Assembly: GCF_024124665.1 (NCBI RefSeq)
Contig: NZ_JAMXSB010000011.1
Location: forward strand, 1 to 64,000
Origin: Pleionea sp. CnH1-48
GTDB taxonomy: Bacteria > Pseudomonadota > Gammaproteobacteria > Enterobacterales > Kangiellaceae
Length of the DNA: 64,000 nt
Direction of reading: 5' to 3'
Shown here: positions 1 through 9,200 of the stretch, in pieces
How positions within the stretch are numbered: position 1 is the stretch's first letter
How the letters are laid out: each line of letters starts with the position of its first letter
Position numbers and translations under genes: made by a program
Notes under the pieces: generated by a model
Told to the model about the DNA's origin: nothing
What the model saw: the letters and a program-made list of their open reading frames with translations, nothing else
The model's database searches: none

Positions 1-217
1 CAACCTTGCATATGCCTTTTGACTTCCTGATGTCATGCCAATTGCAATAAAACATCCGGTCTTATTGCTGGGCCGAAATGCTACAGAATGGATAGAGTTT
101 TAAAAAGGAAAATATGTAAATAATTTATAATAAATCCACATAGGAGATATATCTGCGAGCAGCTGTCGACAAACTGAGATATACCACTTAGTAGTAGTTA
201 TCTTATTGATTAATCGG

Positions 218-631
218 TCACTTTTTCAAGCGCTTCTGCAACGTGCTATCAATTATCCCACGAAGTAACGAACGAAAGCCCAACGTGTCGATGAAGAGTC
301 CCGCGAGCAAATACCAGTACCATTCAGGCGTTTCTGCAAGGGCCTTAAAGCCTTCTTTAACATACGGCTGCATATCTGGAATAAATGACAATACAAGCGG
401 AACTGTACCAATCACCAGCAAGTATTCATCTTTCCAACCTCGTGTTTTCAATGCAACTAAATCAAGATTGATGTCTGCGGCTTCCTGATTTTCTGCACGT
501 CTGATTTTACTTTGAGATTCAGCCCTTAAAACTGCTAACTGTGTCTCTGTTTTTATTTTCTTGATTTCTTTTTTGTGAGTTAACCATGAGGTCAACGGAC
601 CCACAGCCAACTTTAAAACTTCAAATAACAT
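218..631 (-). CDS. Phage holin-like membrane protein (3TM GTA-type)
   Basis: The product is 137 aa. It begins with a short amphipathic stretch, continues with a charged, probably coiled-coil region (about residues 18-60, rich in K/E/Q), and ends with two hydrophobic segments at about 70-88 and 102-122. This layout resembles the 3TM holin family of prophages and gene transfer agents, which form inner-membrane lesions for lysis. It lies 15 bp downstream of an HNH nuclease gene and is co-oriented with it, as in phage late modules. The family call rests on architecture and remembered similarity only. An alternative is another small phage membrane protein. Confidence 0.6.
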   Translation of the reverse strand: MLFEVLKLAVGPLTSWLTHKKEIKKIKTETQLAVLRAESQSKIRRAENQEAADINLDLVALKTRGWKDEYLLVIGTVPLVLSFIPDMQPYVKEGFKALAETPEWYWYLLAGLFIDTLGFRSLLRGIIDSTLQKRLKK

Positions 632-646
632 TCCTTTATTTTCTCC

Positions 647-997
647 TTAAGCTTCCCTAGCTGTTTTATAGTCATGACATGGATAGCAGAGCGATTGCAG
701 GTTATCAGGTTCATCGGTCCCGCCTCGCGATTTCGGTGTGATATGGTCAACGGTTTGCGCTGCTTGTATTCGACTTATTGCGAGGCACATCTGACACAAG
801 TATTTATCACGCGCTAAGATTTCCTTGCGCAACCTTTGCCACGACGAGCCATAACCACGTTGTGAGGATGTTCCCCGTTCGCTCTGCCATTTACCCCAAC
901 TAGCAAGGCTTGCGTGTTCCTGACAATATCCATGTCTTTCTATTGTTAATTGTGTGCAGCCTCTTTTGCGACATCCTCTAGGCGCTCTCTGCGGCAC
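647..997 (-). CDS. Phage-type HNH endonuclease
   Basis: The product is 116 aa with a clear HNH core: C68-x2-C71, D84-H85, N99, then C104-x2-C107-H108. The paired CxxC motifs would hold a structural zinc, and H85/N99/H108 would form the beta-beta-alpha-metal active site. The N-terminus has an extra Cys/His cluster (C9, C14, C25, H28) that looks like a small zinc knuckle. Phage HNH proteins of this size usually sit beside terminase genes and help DNA packaging; no terminase is visible here, but the window edge is near. It is in tandem with a holin-like gene and a coiled-coil membrane gene. Confidence 0.85.
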   Translation of the reverse strand: MPQRAPRGCRKRGCTQLTIERHGYCQEHASLASWGKWQSERGTSSQRGYGSSWQRLRKEILARDKYLCQMCLAISRIQAAQTVDHITPKSRGGTDEPDNLQSLCYPCHDYKTAREA

Positions 998-1009
998 TTG
1001 TAAACCTCC

Positions 1010-1304
1010 CTATTGACTGTTAACAGCCCTAACAATCGCGATTTCCTTTTGATTCGTTAATGCTGTTCTATTTACTTCTTTTAATTGGCTCTCTGTTTGC
1101 GAAAGCCTCTGATTGATTGCGGCAAGTCTTGCGGCTGTCTCGATAGACATTTCTCGCGTTTCATCAAGCTTAACCACAATCTGATTTAAACGTGCATCGA
1201 CGTTTCGCGTGTAATAGGTTGTGAAGCCTTGGAGAACCGTGAAGATAATCCCCAAGCATTGACATTAGCCATGCTATTGTTTTAGATTTATTTTTGGTAT
1301 TCAT
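1010..1304 (-). pseudogene. Frameshifted small phage membrane/coiled-coil protein
   Basis: The open frame at 1010-1255 encodes an 81-aa product only if it starts at TTG. Upstream, an ATG at 1304 opens a frame (MNTKNKSKTIAWLMSMLG) that falls out of register at a G4 run on the minus strand (1250-1253). Removing one G joins the frames into about 97 aa: a lysine-rich start, one transmembrane segment (about residues 10-28), and an amphipathic helix rich in E/Q/R/L. That looks like an intact phage accessory membrane protein before the lesion. It may be a real frameshift mutation, a sequencing indel, or slippage; the joined reading is inference. Confidence 0.6.
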
Positions 1305-1318
1305 TATACAAGTTTCTT

Positions 1319-1597
1319 ATGCGCTATTGGTTTATTGAAGGTTATGATGGTCCCCTAAAAGTTTTCGAGAAGAAAGTTAAGTTTGGCTATATTACAGATA
1401 ATCAAATGAGAGAATTATTGAAGGCGCTTACAGCAAAAGCTAGCTTAGACGATGATGAGATCATCGGCGCGTACTGTAAAAGAAATACAAAGATTGCAAA
1501 CAACCTGCTTATAGTAACTTGTAACTCATCAGAATCTCACTACACCCTAACTTGCGGCACCAACCCTTTTTTTATGGCAAATGTTATTGAAGGTTAA
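1319..1597 (+). CDS. Hypothetical protein, 92 aa
   Basis: A small ORF divergent from the phage genes. The protein is soluble-looking, with four cysteines spread along it and an acidic DDDE stretch at about residues 44-47. No family was recognised. No strong Shine-Dalgarno site is visible before the ATG, but codon use looks coding and no better ORF overlaps it. It may be phage or island cargo, since it lies between prophage-like genes and a truncated ORF. Confidence 0.45.
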   Translation: MRYWFIEGYDGPLKVFEKKVKFGYITDNQMRELLKALTAKASLDDDEIIGAYCKRNTKIANNLLIVTCNSSESHYTLTCGTNPFFMANVIEG

Positions 1598-1604
1598 TGC
1601 GGAG

Positions 1605-1922
1605 TCATCTAATAATATTTTTAGAAAAGTAAATAATCTTACTCACATCATAATTGACACTTACGCCTGCTTTGCCTCTCCCTTGGCGCGCCTCTGAGGT
1701 TCTGCGAGTTGCCTTCACGATATTCCCTAAATCAAAAACATTATTGACCATGCAACGGATAACATCATTACAAGTCACTTCTAATGACTCGCCTTTTTGA
1801 TTTGTAATAGTGAAATCATAATAGCCACTAGAGCCGCCAGAGCTGGTTATAGACGCTCTTTCGTTTTCTAACTCTTGTACCCTTAGTGATTCAGGATAGC
1901 CGTTAATTGTGTCTGTTCTGAA
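1605..1922 (-). pseudogene. 5'-truncated phage-like ORF remnant
   Basis: Reading the minus strand gives an open frame of about 105 codons ending in TGA at 1605-1607. Its upstream limit is an in-frame TAG at 1923-1925, and no convincing start lies near the front. The residual protein has a Gly/Ser-rich stretch, then a segment (CNDVIRCMVNNVFDLGN) followed by a basic region and a helical end. This resembles, weakly, DUF3310-type phage proteins that carry an F-x-LGN-x-x-K motif. I read it as the 3' remnant of a decayed gene; a non-coding origin is possible. Confidence 0.4.
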
Positions 1923-2187
1923 CTATTGTTGGCTGCATGCTCTAACCTGTGCTTTTAAAGCAGTATTTAGACAATATTCAAGGATAGACTGTTCAGATCA
2001 AGTTTGAATAATTTATTGAAAACGAAATTCGGAGTTTGTAGAATCGAGGAGAAGCATTAATTGTTGGATCATCTATTTGAACTCTACTAGAGGTCTAGAG
2101 TGTCTAACTTAGATTAGTAACCACTTTCAACAAATAAGCTTAATTATATTGGCCGAGAGAATAGAAATTATTTAACTCTGTACAGTT

Positions 2188-2206
2188 GGGGAGTGAAACA
2201 CTCCCC
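2188..2206. terminator. Hairpin downstream of the LKR-type gene
   Basis: Perfect 8-bp inverted repeat (GGGGAGTG/CACTCCCC) with a 3-nt loop, just past the stop codon of the minus-strand saccharopine dehydrogenase gene. It is followed by a weak T-run only on the plus strand, so it may end transcription or protect the mRNA 3' end. Confidence 0.5.
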
Positions 2207-2213
2207 TCTTTGC

Positions 2214-3470
2214 TTACGATAAGTACTGTTTTAAGTACTTATAGTTTGGCGTTAACTTACCTTTATAAACAATCACCGCTCGATATAGCTCTGGGTGGAA
2301 ATCCAAATCATCAAAGTCTTTGGTTAGATCCAACTGCATCAAGTCAGGCGTATAGTTTTCTAAAATAGAAGAAAAATGCTCTGACGCATCGGCCGATAAC
2401 TCACAAGGAAGGTTATCAATCGACATAACCGTTACACCATCCCAAGAAATACCATTTTTATATTCATCGGAATCCACATCATAAGTAAATGCAGGCTCAT
2501 CAATGGTGCTGGCAATTTTTGTACATTCTAAAGAACCGTTAATGTCACAGCTAATATCACCAATCACCCAAGGTAACTGCGCTTTATGTTGCTGCATACG
2601 TTGACGATCAAGATGCTTTGGGTATTTCTCTGTCCAATAAGGCGTTTGAATCAAGATATTAAACTTGCCAAGCAGTTGATCAAACGAACTTTCGTACGCA
2701 TCAACGCCTTTAGCTACAAAATGGTCGAACTCAAAGTCACCACCATCTTTACGCACATTAATATGACGGCTACTCGCCACTGCATACCAACTGCCTTCTG
2801 GGATATGCCCCATCATAATCGAATGGATGTCGACCTTTGGCAGTTTAAGCCAACGGCAGACTTCTTCTGAGCCTTTACCGACATTACCAGTACCTACGAT
2901 GATGACACGCAGTGGTTCGCCTTTTTGTAACTCAAGCTGATCGAAAGACTTCTTGATGTCTTCAATGCCAGAATACTTAACCGTCTGCTTAACTTTCGAG
3001 ATGTCAGAAACCATCCCTTTTTGCGCCAGTTTTTCACCAACAACATTAAAAGTATCAATCGCACCTGCGATGCCAGCAAAACGACCAAAAGCAATGGTAC
3101 GAGCGCCACGTTCATTCACAATGGTTTCGTAATCAATCAATGTTGCTTTTTGATCGATGAACTTTTGCAACAATGGCATGTTGTAGTCTTGCCCTTTAAT
3201 AGTATGAGAAAAGGCAACATGCACTTGCTCGGGCATAATAGAATCAACAGGAGGCTCTTTGATGCCCATAACCAGTTGATATTCTGCTGGAGAATCGACC
3301 ATAGTCGCACCAGCATCCGCATAGCTCTGGTCATTATGAATACGAATATCACAAGCTTCGACTGCTAAACCAAATCCTTTTTCGTTGAGTCGTTTTACAG
3401 CATCGGGCGTCAATGGGGTTCGCTTTTCCCACTGATTTTTATGTTCTTTGCGAACAATCGTTTTTAACAT
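2214..3470 (-). CDS. Saccharopine dehydrogenase, lysine-ketoglutarate reductase (LKR) type
   Basis: The 418-aa protein matches the LKR half of bifunctional aminoadipate-semialdehyde synthase. The N-terminal AlaDH/PNT-like domain contains K-E-H-K-N-x-W-E-K-R-T-P near residue 8. A Rossmann motif GTGNVGKGS lies at about 193-201, followed by the LKR-typical GDISCDINGSLE at about 300. Expected reaction: lysine plus 2-oxoglutarate plus NAD(P)H gives saccharopine. Most bacteria degrade lysine by other routes, and here LKR is separate from the SDH-type partner (10,874-12,025). The start has an AGGA site about 9 bases upstream. It follows yeaC by 15 bp, so the two are probably co-transcribed. Confidence 0.85.
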   Translation of the reverse strand: MLKTIVRKEHKNQWEKRTPLTPDAVKRLNEKGFGLAVEACDIRIHNDQSYADAGATMVDSPAEYQLVMGIKEPPVDSIMPEQVHVAFSHTIKGQDYNMPLLQKFIDQKATLIDYETIVNERGARTIAFGRFAGIAGAIDTFNVVGEKLAQKGMVSDISKVKQTVKYSGIEDIKKSFDQLELQKGEPLRVIIVGTGNVGKGSEEVCRWLKLPKVDIHSIMMGHIPEGSWYAVASSRHINVRKDGGDFEFDHFVAKGVDAYESSFDQLLGKFNILIQTPYWTEKYPKHLDRQRMQQHKAQLPWVIGDISCDINGSLECTKIASTIDEPAFTYDVDSDEYKNGISWDGVTVMSIDNLPCELSADASEHFSSILENYTPDLMQLDLTKDFDDLDFHPELYRAVIVYKGKLTPNYKYLKQYLS

Positions 3471-3484
3471 TATCGAGTCCTGAA

Positions 3485-3769
3485 TTAATCTTTAACGGGT
3501 GTCTTAACGATGATATTTTGAGCATCATCAACCAGCTTCTTAGTCGCTTCGGATTTACCTAACCGAACACTGCCATCACCTTGAACCCGAAATGGCTCAT
3601 CGCGATCAGGAAAGTGAGTGGCGTCATAGATCATCACTGCCTGAATAGCGATATCCCGCTGTTCATCAGTGATGGGGGATCCATCAGGCCATTTGCCAAT
3701 CTCTACCGCTGTCTTCATATTCTGGTAGATTTCGGGCGTCATGGTTTGAATTATTTGCTCAAATTCCAT
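3485..3769 (-). CDS. yeaC: YeaC-like DUF1315 protein
   Basis: The product is a 94-aa small soluble protein. The N-terminal pattern I-x-x-M-x-PE-x-Y-x2-x-x-TAVE-x-GKWPDG followed by T-x-EQ matches E. coli YeaC, a conserved gammaproteobacterial protein of unknown function. I prefer the ATG at 3769 over the TTG one codon upstream. The gene leads into the LKR gene with a 15-bp gap. Family identity is firm; function is unknown. Confidence 0.85.
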   Translation of the reverse strand: MEFEQIIQTMTPEIYQNMKTAVEIGKWPDGSPITDEQRDIAIQAVMIYDATHFPDRDEPFRVQGDGSVRLGKSEATKKLVDDAQNIIVKTPVKD

Positions 3770-3883
3770 CAATTAACCGTCTCATATTTAGTTTCAGGCG
3801 CGGATTATAATGAAAAGCTGGAAAGCGGCGCAAATTAGACGTAGCATTTTGCCTTCATTTTTTAAAATAATTACAAAAACCCT

Positions 3884-4453
3884 ATGAAATTAAAGGCAAC
3901 TTCTCCTCAGGCTTGGTTAGATGCGGTCATGTCTGATTTCGATGCATTTTTATTGGATCATGCCTCCTGCGAGAAAAAAGCGTCAGGTATGGCGATGTCT
4001 ATTCTCTCTCATTACCCAGATAAACCACGACTGGTTCGTGCCATGACAGATTTGGCACTCGAAGAAATGAATCACTTTCGTCAGGTTACTCATCTCATTT
4101 ACGACCGCAGCCTGCAACTGGGCGCAGATAGAAAAGATAACTATATCAATGAGCTACGAGGATTATATCGTCAGGGTAAAGAACATTATGTGGTCGATAG
4201 ATTACTGCTGGCCGCCATCATAGAAGCCCGTGGGCATGAACGTTTTGGCATGATTGCCGAGGCCCTTCCAGAAGGAAAAATGAAACAGTTCTATCAAGCC
4301 ATCACACGCTCAGAAGGAAAGCATTTTGAGTTATTTTTAGACTTGGCCACTGACTTTGCTGATCAAAATACCTTGGATGAGAGATTAGAGGAATTATTGC
4401 AACAGGAAGCCGAAATTATGCTCAAACAACCTCCCGTTGCCGCACTGCATTAA
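3884..4453 (+). CDS. miaE: tRNA-(ms2io6A)-hydroxylase MiaE
   Basis: The 189-aa protein has the MiaE ferritin-like four-helix fold with a di-iron site. Visible ligand motifs are the E in DHASCEKKASGMA (about residue 30), EEMNH (about 62-66), the E-x-R-G-H-E segment (about 111-116), and S-E-G-K-H-F-E (about 146-152). It hydroxylates the isopentenyl side chain of ms2i6A37 in tRNAs reading UNN codons, using O2. The length is normal for the short form of the family. It is a single gene, divergent from yeaC and convergent with the 438-aa gene. Confidence 0.92.
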   Translation: MKLKATSPQAWLDAVMSDFDAFLLDHASCEKKASGMAMSILSHYPDKPRLVRAMTDLALEEMNHFRQVTHLIYDRSLQLGADRKDNYINELRGLYRQGKEHYVVDRLLLAAIIEARGHERFGMIAEALPEGKMKQFYQAITRSEGKHFELFLDLATDFADQNTLDERLEELLQQEAEIMLKQPPVAALH

Positions 4454-4481
4454 AAATAGTGCACTTAGGGGGCTACTAACC

Positions 4482-4513
4482 TTTCGTTGATGGCCAAAGC
4501 CCATCAACGAGAG
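4482..4513. terminator. Hairpin between convergent genes
   Basis: A 9-bp stem (CGTTGATGG/CCATCAACG, 4485-4493 with 4501-4509) and a 7-nt loop lie between miaE and the convergent 438-aa gene. There is only a short T-run, on the minus-strand side, so termination strength is uncertain. Confidence 0.5.
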
Positions 4514-4515
4514 AG

Positions 4516-5832
4516 CTAGTAACCATCAGAGAACAACACTAGCTGCACACCGCGAGTCGTCCAGGGGCAATGTTTGCCTCCAGCGGTAGGCATGGGCTTA
4601 TATTTAAGCTCACCATTGTCATTTTTTTCGGTATTCAAGAAGTGGCAAATCTTCTGCACTAACTGACTGGCCGCCACTTGAGTATGCCAACTGCGATAAC
4701 CACCCTGCCACTTGAGCGAATATTCACGAGGACGAGTCCCGCCCCATCCAGGCACTAAGCCGATATGAGCAAAGCGATCACCCAACTCCTCAACACCTGC
4801 TTCAACCAGCAAAAAGTCCAGACGAGAGATAATTGAACTGGCAGAACGACTGTTCCAACAAACCATTGGCAATCGCCCTTCTTTGCCCTCTAAATGCGCT
4901 GTTGCCAGGCAGGCAAGATAGGTCCAGCCACTGTTCATTTTGGCTTTTGAGTTAACATCAGCGGTGAGTGCTGCTTTTACCGCCTCACGCACATTCTGCC
5001 AGGTGACTTCTCGCTGCGGTACACCAGCAACCAGGAACACTTCGTTAGCGACTTTCACCGCCAACTCACGCTCTTGATAATTCCACTGATAATCCGTCTC
5101 AACAGATTCCGCCAGCACACCCGCCCGATATAACACCGGACTGACAATATGACTGTATTCCAGATAACCAGTACGAGGTTTGGGCCAGAAAAACGCCAAC
5201 AAACGATCATGCCAACCGCTTACCGCATCCCCAACGGGCTTACGCTGGTACATAGGCTGGAAGGGATCTTCATCCACCCACGCCACCAAAGCTCGAATAA
5301 ATTCATCGTCAGAGGAATCCGCAGTAGGAACATAAGGCGGGTAGATATCTTCACCAATCAGCTCAACACCCGCGTCGTCCAGAATCACAGGAGCATCGCA
5401 TGGCGTTTCGATATCTGCCTGAATACGCGCCTCGGCAAAGTTAAGATAAACATCTTGTTCCAGATGAGTCAGAGAATCCCAATAATCCAATGCCTGATCC
5501 GTTAAGCGCGCACCTTCAAGGGTATCGCCCGTATCACCGCAGGTATAAGGCACCAACCGTAAAACTGCAGGATTCATCTTAAGCATTTCGTCAGAGACTT
5601 GACGACAATCTCGATAAGACCAGGGCACCATTAATCGGCAAGCCACTTCAACAGAAAAACGCTGTTTTTCAACCAACAACTGGTGCAGTGGCATGGCCAG
5701 ATTTTGCAACGGCATCTTTCCTTCGCGCCATGCATAATGGTCATCAAAACGCTTGAACCATACTTTCCAGGCCGCAATAAACAATGCTCTGGGTATTTGA
5801 TAATTACCAGCATGAGGGAAAGTCATTAACAT
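4516..5832 (-). CDS. Unrecognised 438-aa cytosolic protein, possibly OGG-fold-like C-terminus
   Basis: I do not firmly recognise this family. There is no signal peptide or membrane segment. The protein is rich in Trp and acidic residues. Its C-terminal third carries WNSRSASSIISRLD, then GLVPGWGGTRPR, then WQGGYRSWHTQVAASQLV, and it ends W-T-T-R-G-V-x-L-V-L-F-S-D-G-Y. These resemble, from memory, uncharacterised 8-oxoguanine-glycosylase-fold-like proteins that have a Y/W-x-S-R-x-A stretch and an arginine-rich R-P-R motif. The gene stands alone between miaE and mfd with about 390 bp upstream. The ATG at 5832 is taken as start; an ATG two codons in is equally possible. Confidence 0.5.
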   Translation of the reverse strand: MLMTFPHAGNYQIPRALFIAAWKVWFKRFDDHYAWREGKMPLQNLAMPLHQLLVEKQRFSVEVACRLMVPWSYRDCRQVSDEMLKMNPAVLRLVPYTCGDTGDTLEGARLTDQALDYWDSLTHLEQDVYLNFAEARIQADIETPCDAPVILDDAGVELIGEDIYPPYVPTADSSDDEFIRALVAWVDEDPFQPMYQRKPVGDAVSGWHDRLLAFFWPKPRTGYLEYSHIVSPVLYRAGVLAESVETDYQWNYQERELAVKVANEVFLVAGVPQREVTWQNVREAVKAALTADVNSKAKMNSGWTYLACLATAHLEGKEGRLPMVCWNSRSASSIISRLDFLLVEAGVEELGDRFAHIGLVPGWGGTRPREYSLKWQGGYRSWHTQVAASQLVQKICHFLNTEKNDNGELKYKPMPTAGGKHCPWTTRGVQLVLFSDGY

Positions 5833-6175
5833 AGAAAATCTACCATCCTGTTTCTGACACCTTCGAACACCGTATCAGTGCTTATCACCGAATCGAGGCG
5901 CATTGTTGTATGTAATTTAAGCTATTGATAACACAATTAATTCTGCTTTGGGTTATGCTGCTAAGCAGGTCATGTCATTAACAATAAGACGAAAATAGCT
6001 TTGTTGCAATTTTAACCGCTCGAAATCACCTCTGAGGCCAACTTTTCTGTAATATCAAGCACCTAAATGACGAGATTTATCAGCATTGGTTATTAATCCA
6101 ACGCATTTAACCTCTCTCTGTCTCAAAAAATGAGATATCAGTATTTTTTGGTCATTCATGGGCATTGATTTAGCC

Positions 6176-6181
6176 TATAAT
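6176..6181 (+). promoter_or_regulatory. Possible -10 element for mfd
   Basis: A perfect TATAAT lies 43 bp before the mfd ATG. No good -35 hexamer sits at 16-18 bp. The rest of the 390-bp gap (5,833-6,224) holds one short hairpin (TCTCA-AAAAA-TGAGA near 6120-6134) and nothing else I can support. Confidence 0.35.
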
Positions 6182-6224
6182 GCCCCCCACTTATGACTGT
6201 CGTACGCTTTAGGCTGTTTATTCC

Positions 6225-9200
6225 ATGCAATTATCACTTTCGCTACCCGATATTACTTTAAAAGCCGGGTTTACTAATCGTTGGCATCACCTGCAAGGCT
6301 CAAGTACTTCTCTGGCCATTGCCCAGTTGGCGCAACAGCATTCTGGCCCTGTGGTTGTGCTGTGCAGTCAGAGTAGTCAGGTTCAACGCTTCGAACGTGA
6401 AATAGCACAATTCAGCAGTCATACCCAGCAACCAGTGATTACTTTTCCTGACTGGGAAATTCTACCTTACGATTATTTTTCGGCCCATGAGAGCATTGTG
6501 TCAGAACGTCTTGAATGTCTGCACCAATTGCCTTCTCTTAAGCAAGGTGTGGTGATCACTTCGCTTTCGACAACAGCCACTCGTTTATCGCCGCGTTCTT
6601 TTATTGCGGGCAATATGTTGGTGCTTAAACCCGGCGACCAAATGGATCTCAGTGCAGCACGTTCAGCCTTCGAAGCATCCGGTTACCACTGCGTAAATAA
6701 AGTCATGGAGCACGGTGAATTTGCAGTAAGGGGTTCTCTGCTGGATCTGTACCCGATGGGTGCAGACACACCCTATCGAATCGACTTTTTTGATGACGAG
6801 ATTGAATCCATTCGCTTGTTCGATCCTGAGTCACAACTATCGACCGAAACCATCAATCAAATCGAACTGTTACCTGCACACGAGTTTCCAAATACTGATG
6901 AAGCCATTGCACGCTTTCGCCAGAACTTTCGTGGACGCTTCGATGTTGAACTAAAAGATTGTCCGATCTACCAAGATGTTTCTAATGGCTTGTTGCCAGC
7001 AGGTATCGAGTTTTATTTACCTTTGTTCAACGATGATACTTGTAGCTTCTTCGACTACCTACCAGAAAATACGTTGTTGCTCACCGTTGGTGAGCTTCAA
7101 CAAACCCAACAACAATTCTGGCAAGAACTCACCCATCGTTATGAAGAACGACGTGGAGATCGTACCCGTCCACTCTTAACCCCAGAAGAAATTTGTTTAA
7201 CACCAGAGCAAAGCAATCAACACATCAAACAATTTGCTCGTGTTGATTTAAATGGCAAAGACGAAAAATCATCTCATGCACTGGCAACCTCTTTGTTGCC
7301 AGACATTGCCATTAACCACAAATTAAAAGATCCTTTGCAGGATTTACGAAACTACTTACAACAGCAACCTAAGCCCGTTGTAATTTGTGCCGAAAGTGCG
7401 GGCCGACGCGAAGTGATTTTAGAACTGTGTCAGCGCCATCAATTAACAATAAAAGTTCATGAACATTGGGCAGACATAGAAACCAGCCAATCTCTATCAC
7501 TGATTGTTGCACCGATTGACGAAAGTTTTGCTGCTGAACATTTTGTCCTGATCGCCGAGTCGCAGTTATTTGGTCAACACGTACTGCAACGCCGACGACG
7601 TAAAAGTAACAAAACCGCTTACGATCCAGATGCGGTTATTCATAGCCTGGCAGAGCTAAAAGAAGGCGATCCGGTGGTACACGTCGAACAAGGTGTTGGG
7701 CGTTACCTAGGACTGCAATGTTTAACCGTTGCCGATCAACCCGCCGAATATTTAACGCTCGAATATTCTGGTGGCGATAAGTTGTATGTTCCCGTTCAAA
7801 GTTTGCATTTAATCCATCGCTATTCCGGCACCGCAGAAGGTGGTGCCCCTTGGCACAAGCTAGGAAGTGAACAGTGGGAAAAAGCGCGTAAAAAAGCCGC
7901 CGAAAAAGTACGTGATGTGGCAGCAGAGTTACTCGACCTTTATGCTAAGCGTGCAGCACGACCTGGCTTCCAATATAAAACACAAGATGATGACTATCTA
8001 AAATTTGCCGATAGCTTCCCGTTCGAGTTAACCGATGATCAAGACAACTCGATTCAGGCTATTCAAAAAGATATGGCGGCGTCGACGCCAATGGATCGTC
8101 TGGTATGTGGTGATGTGGGCTTCGGTAAAACCGAAGTGGCTATTCGTGCCGCTTTTATTGCCGTCCAAAATGGACGCCAGGTAGCCGTATTGGTACCCAC
8201 CACTCTGCTCGCCCAACAGCATTACGAAACCTTTAAAGATCGTCTGGCAGAATGGCCGTTTCGCATCGATGTATTATCCCGCTTTAAAACCGCCAAAGAA
8301 CAAGCCGCTACCTTTGACGATGCCGAAGCAGGCAAAGTCGACATTATTATCGGCACGCACAAACTGATTCAGGGCAATTTAAAGTTTAAGCAACTGGGTC
8401 TTGTGATCATTGACGAAGAACACCGTTTTGGCGTTCGTCAAAAAGAACAACTCAAAGCATTGCGTTCTGAAGTGGATATTTTAACTTTAACAGCCACCCC
8501 GATTCCGCGAACACTGAATATGTCGTTGTCGGGCATGCGCGATCTGTCAATTATTGCTACGCCTCCTGCGCGTCGACTGGCCATTAAAACCTTTGTACGA
8601 GAGTACAACATGCCACTGATCCGCGAAGCCATTCAGCGTGAAACCATGCGTGGCGGTCAGGTGTACTTTTTACATAACAGCGTCGACACTATCGAAAAGC
8701 GCGCTCGCGAGCTAGAAGAACTCATGCCAGAGCTCAATATTGGCGTTGCCCATGGTCAAATGCGCGAGCGAGAACTGGAGCAAATCATGCAACAGTTCTA
8801 CCACCAGCGCTTCCATGTGCTCTTGTGTACCACCATTATCGAAACTGGTATCGATGTTCCTAACGCCAACACCATTATTATGGAACGGGCCGACAAGCTG
8901 GGTCTGGCTCAGTTGCACCAGTTAAGAGGACGTGTAGGACGCTCTCACCACCAAGCCTATGCGTACTTACTAACGCCTTCGATCAAAACACTCACCAAAG
9001 ATGCCAAAAAGCGTCTGGATGCCATTTCATCACTTGAAGATCTGGGCGCGGGCTTCTCGCTCGCTACTCACGATATGGAGATCCGTGGTTGTGGTGAAAT
9101 ACTGGGTGAAGATCAAAGTGGGCAAATGGAAGGCATTGGCTTCAGCCTTTATATGGAAATGCTGGAAAATGCCGTGGAGGCCATCAAAGATGGCAAAGAA

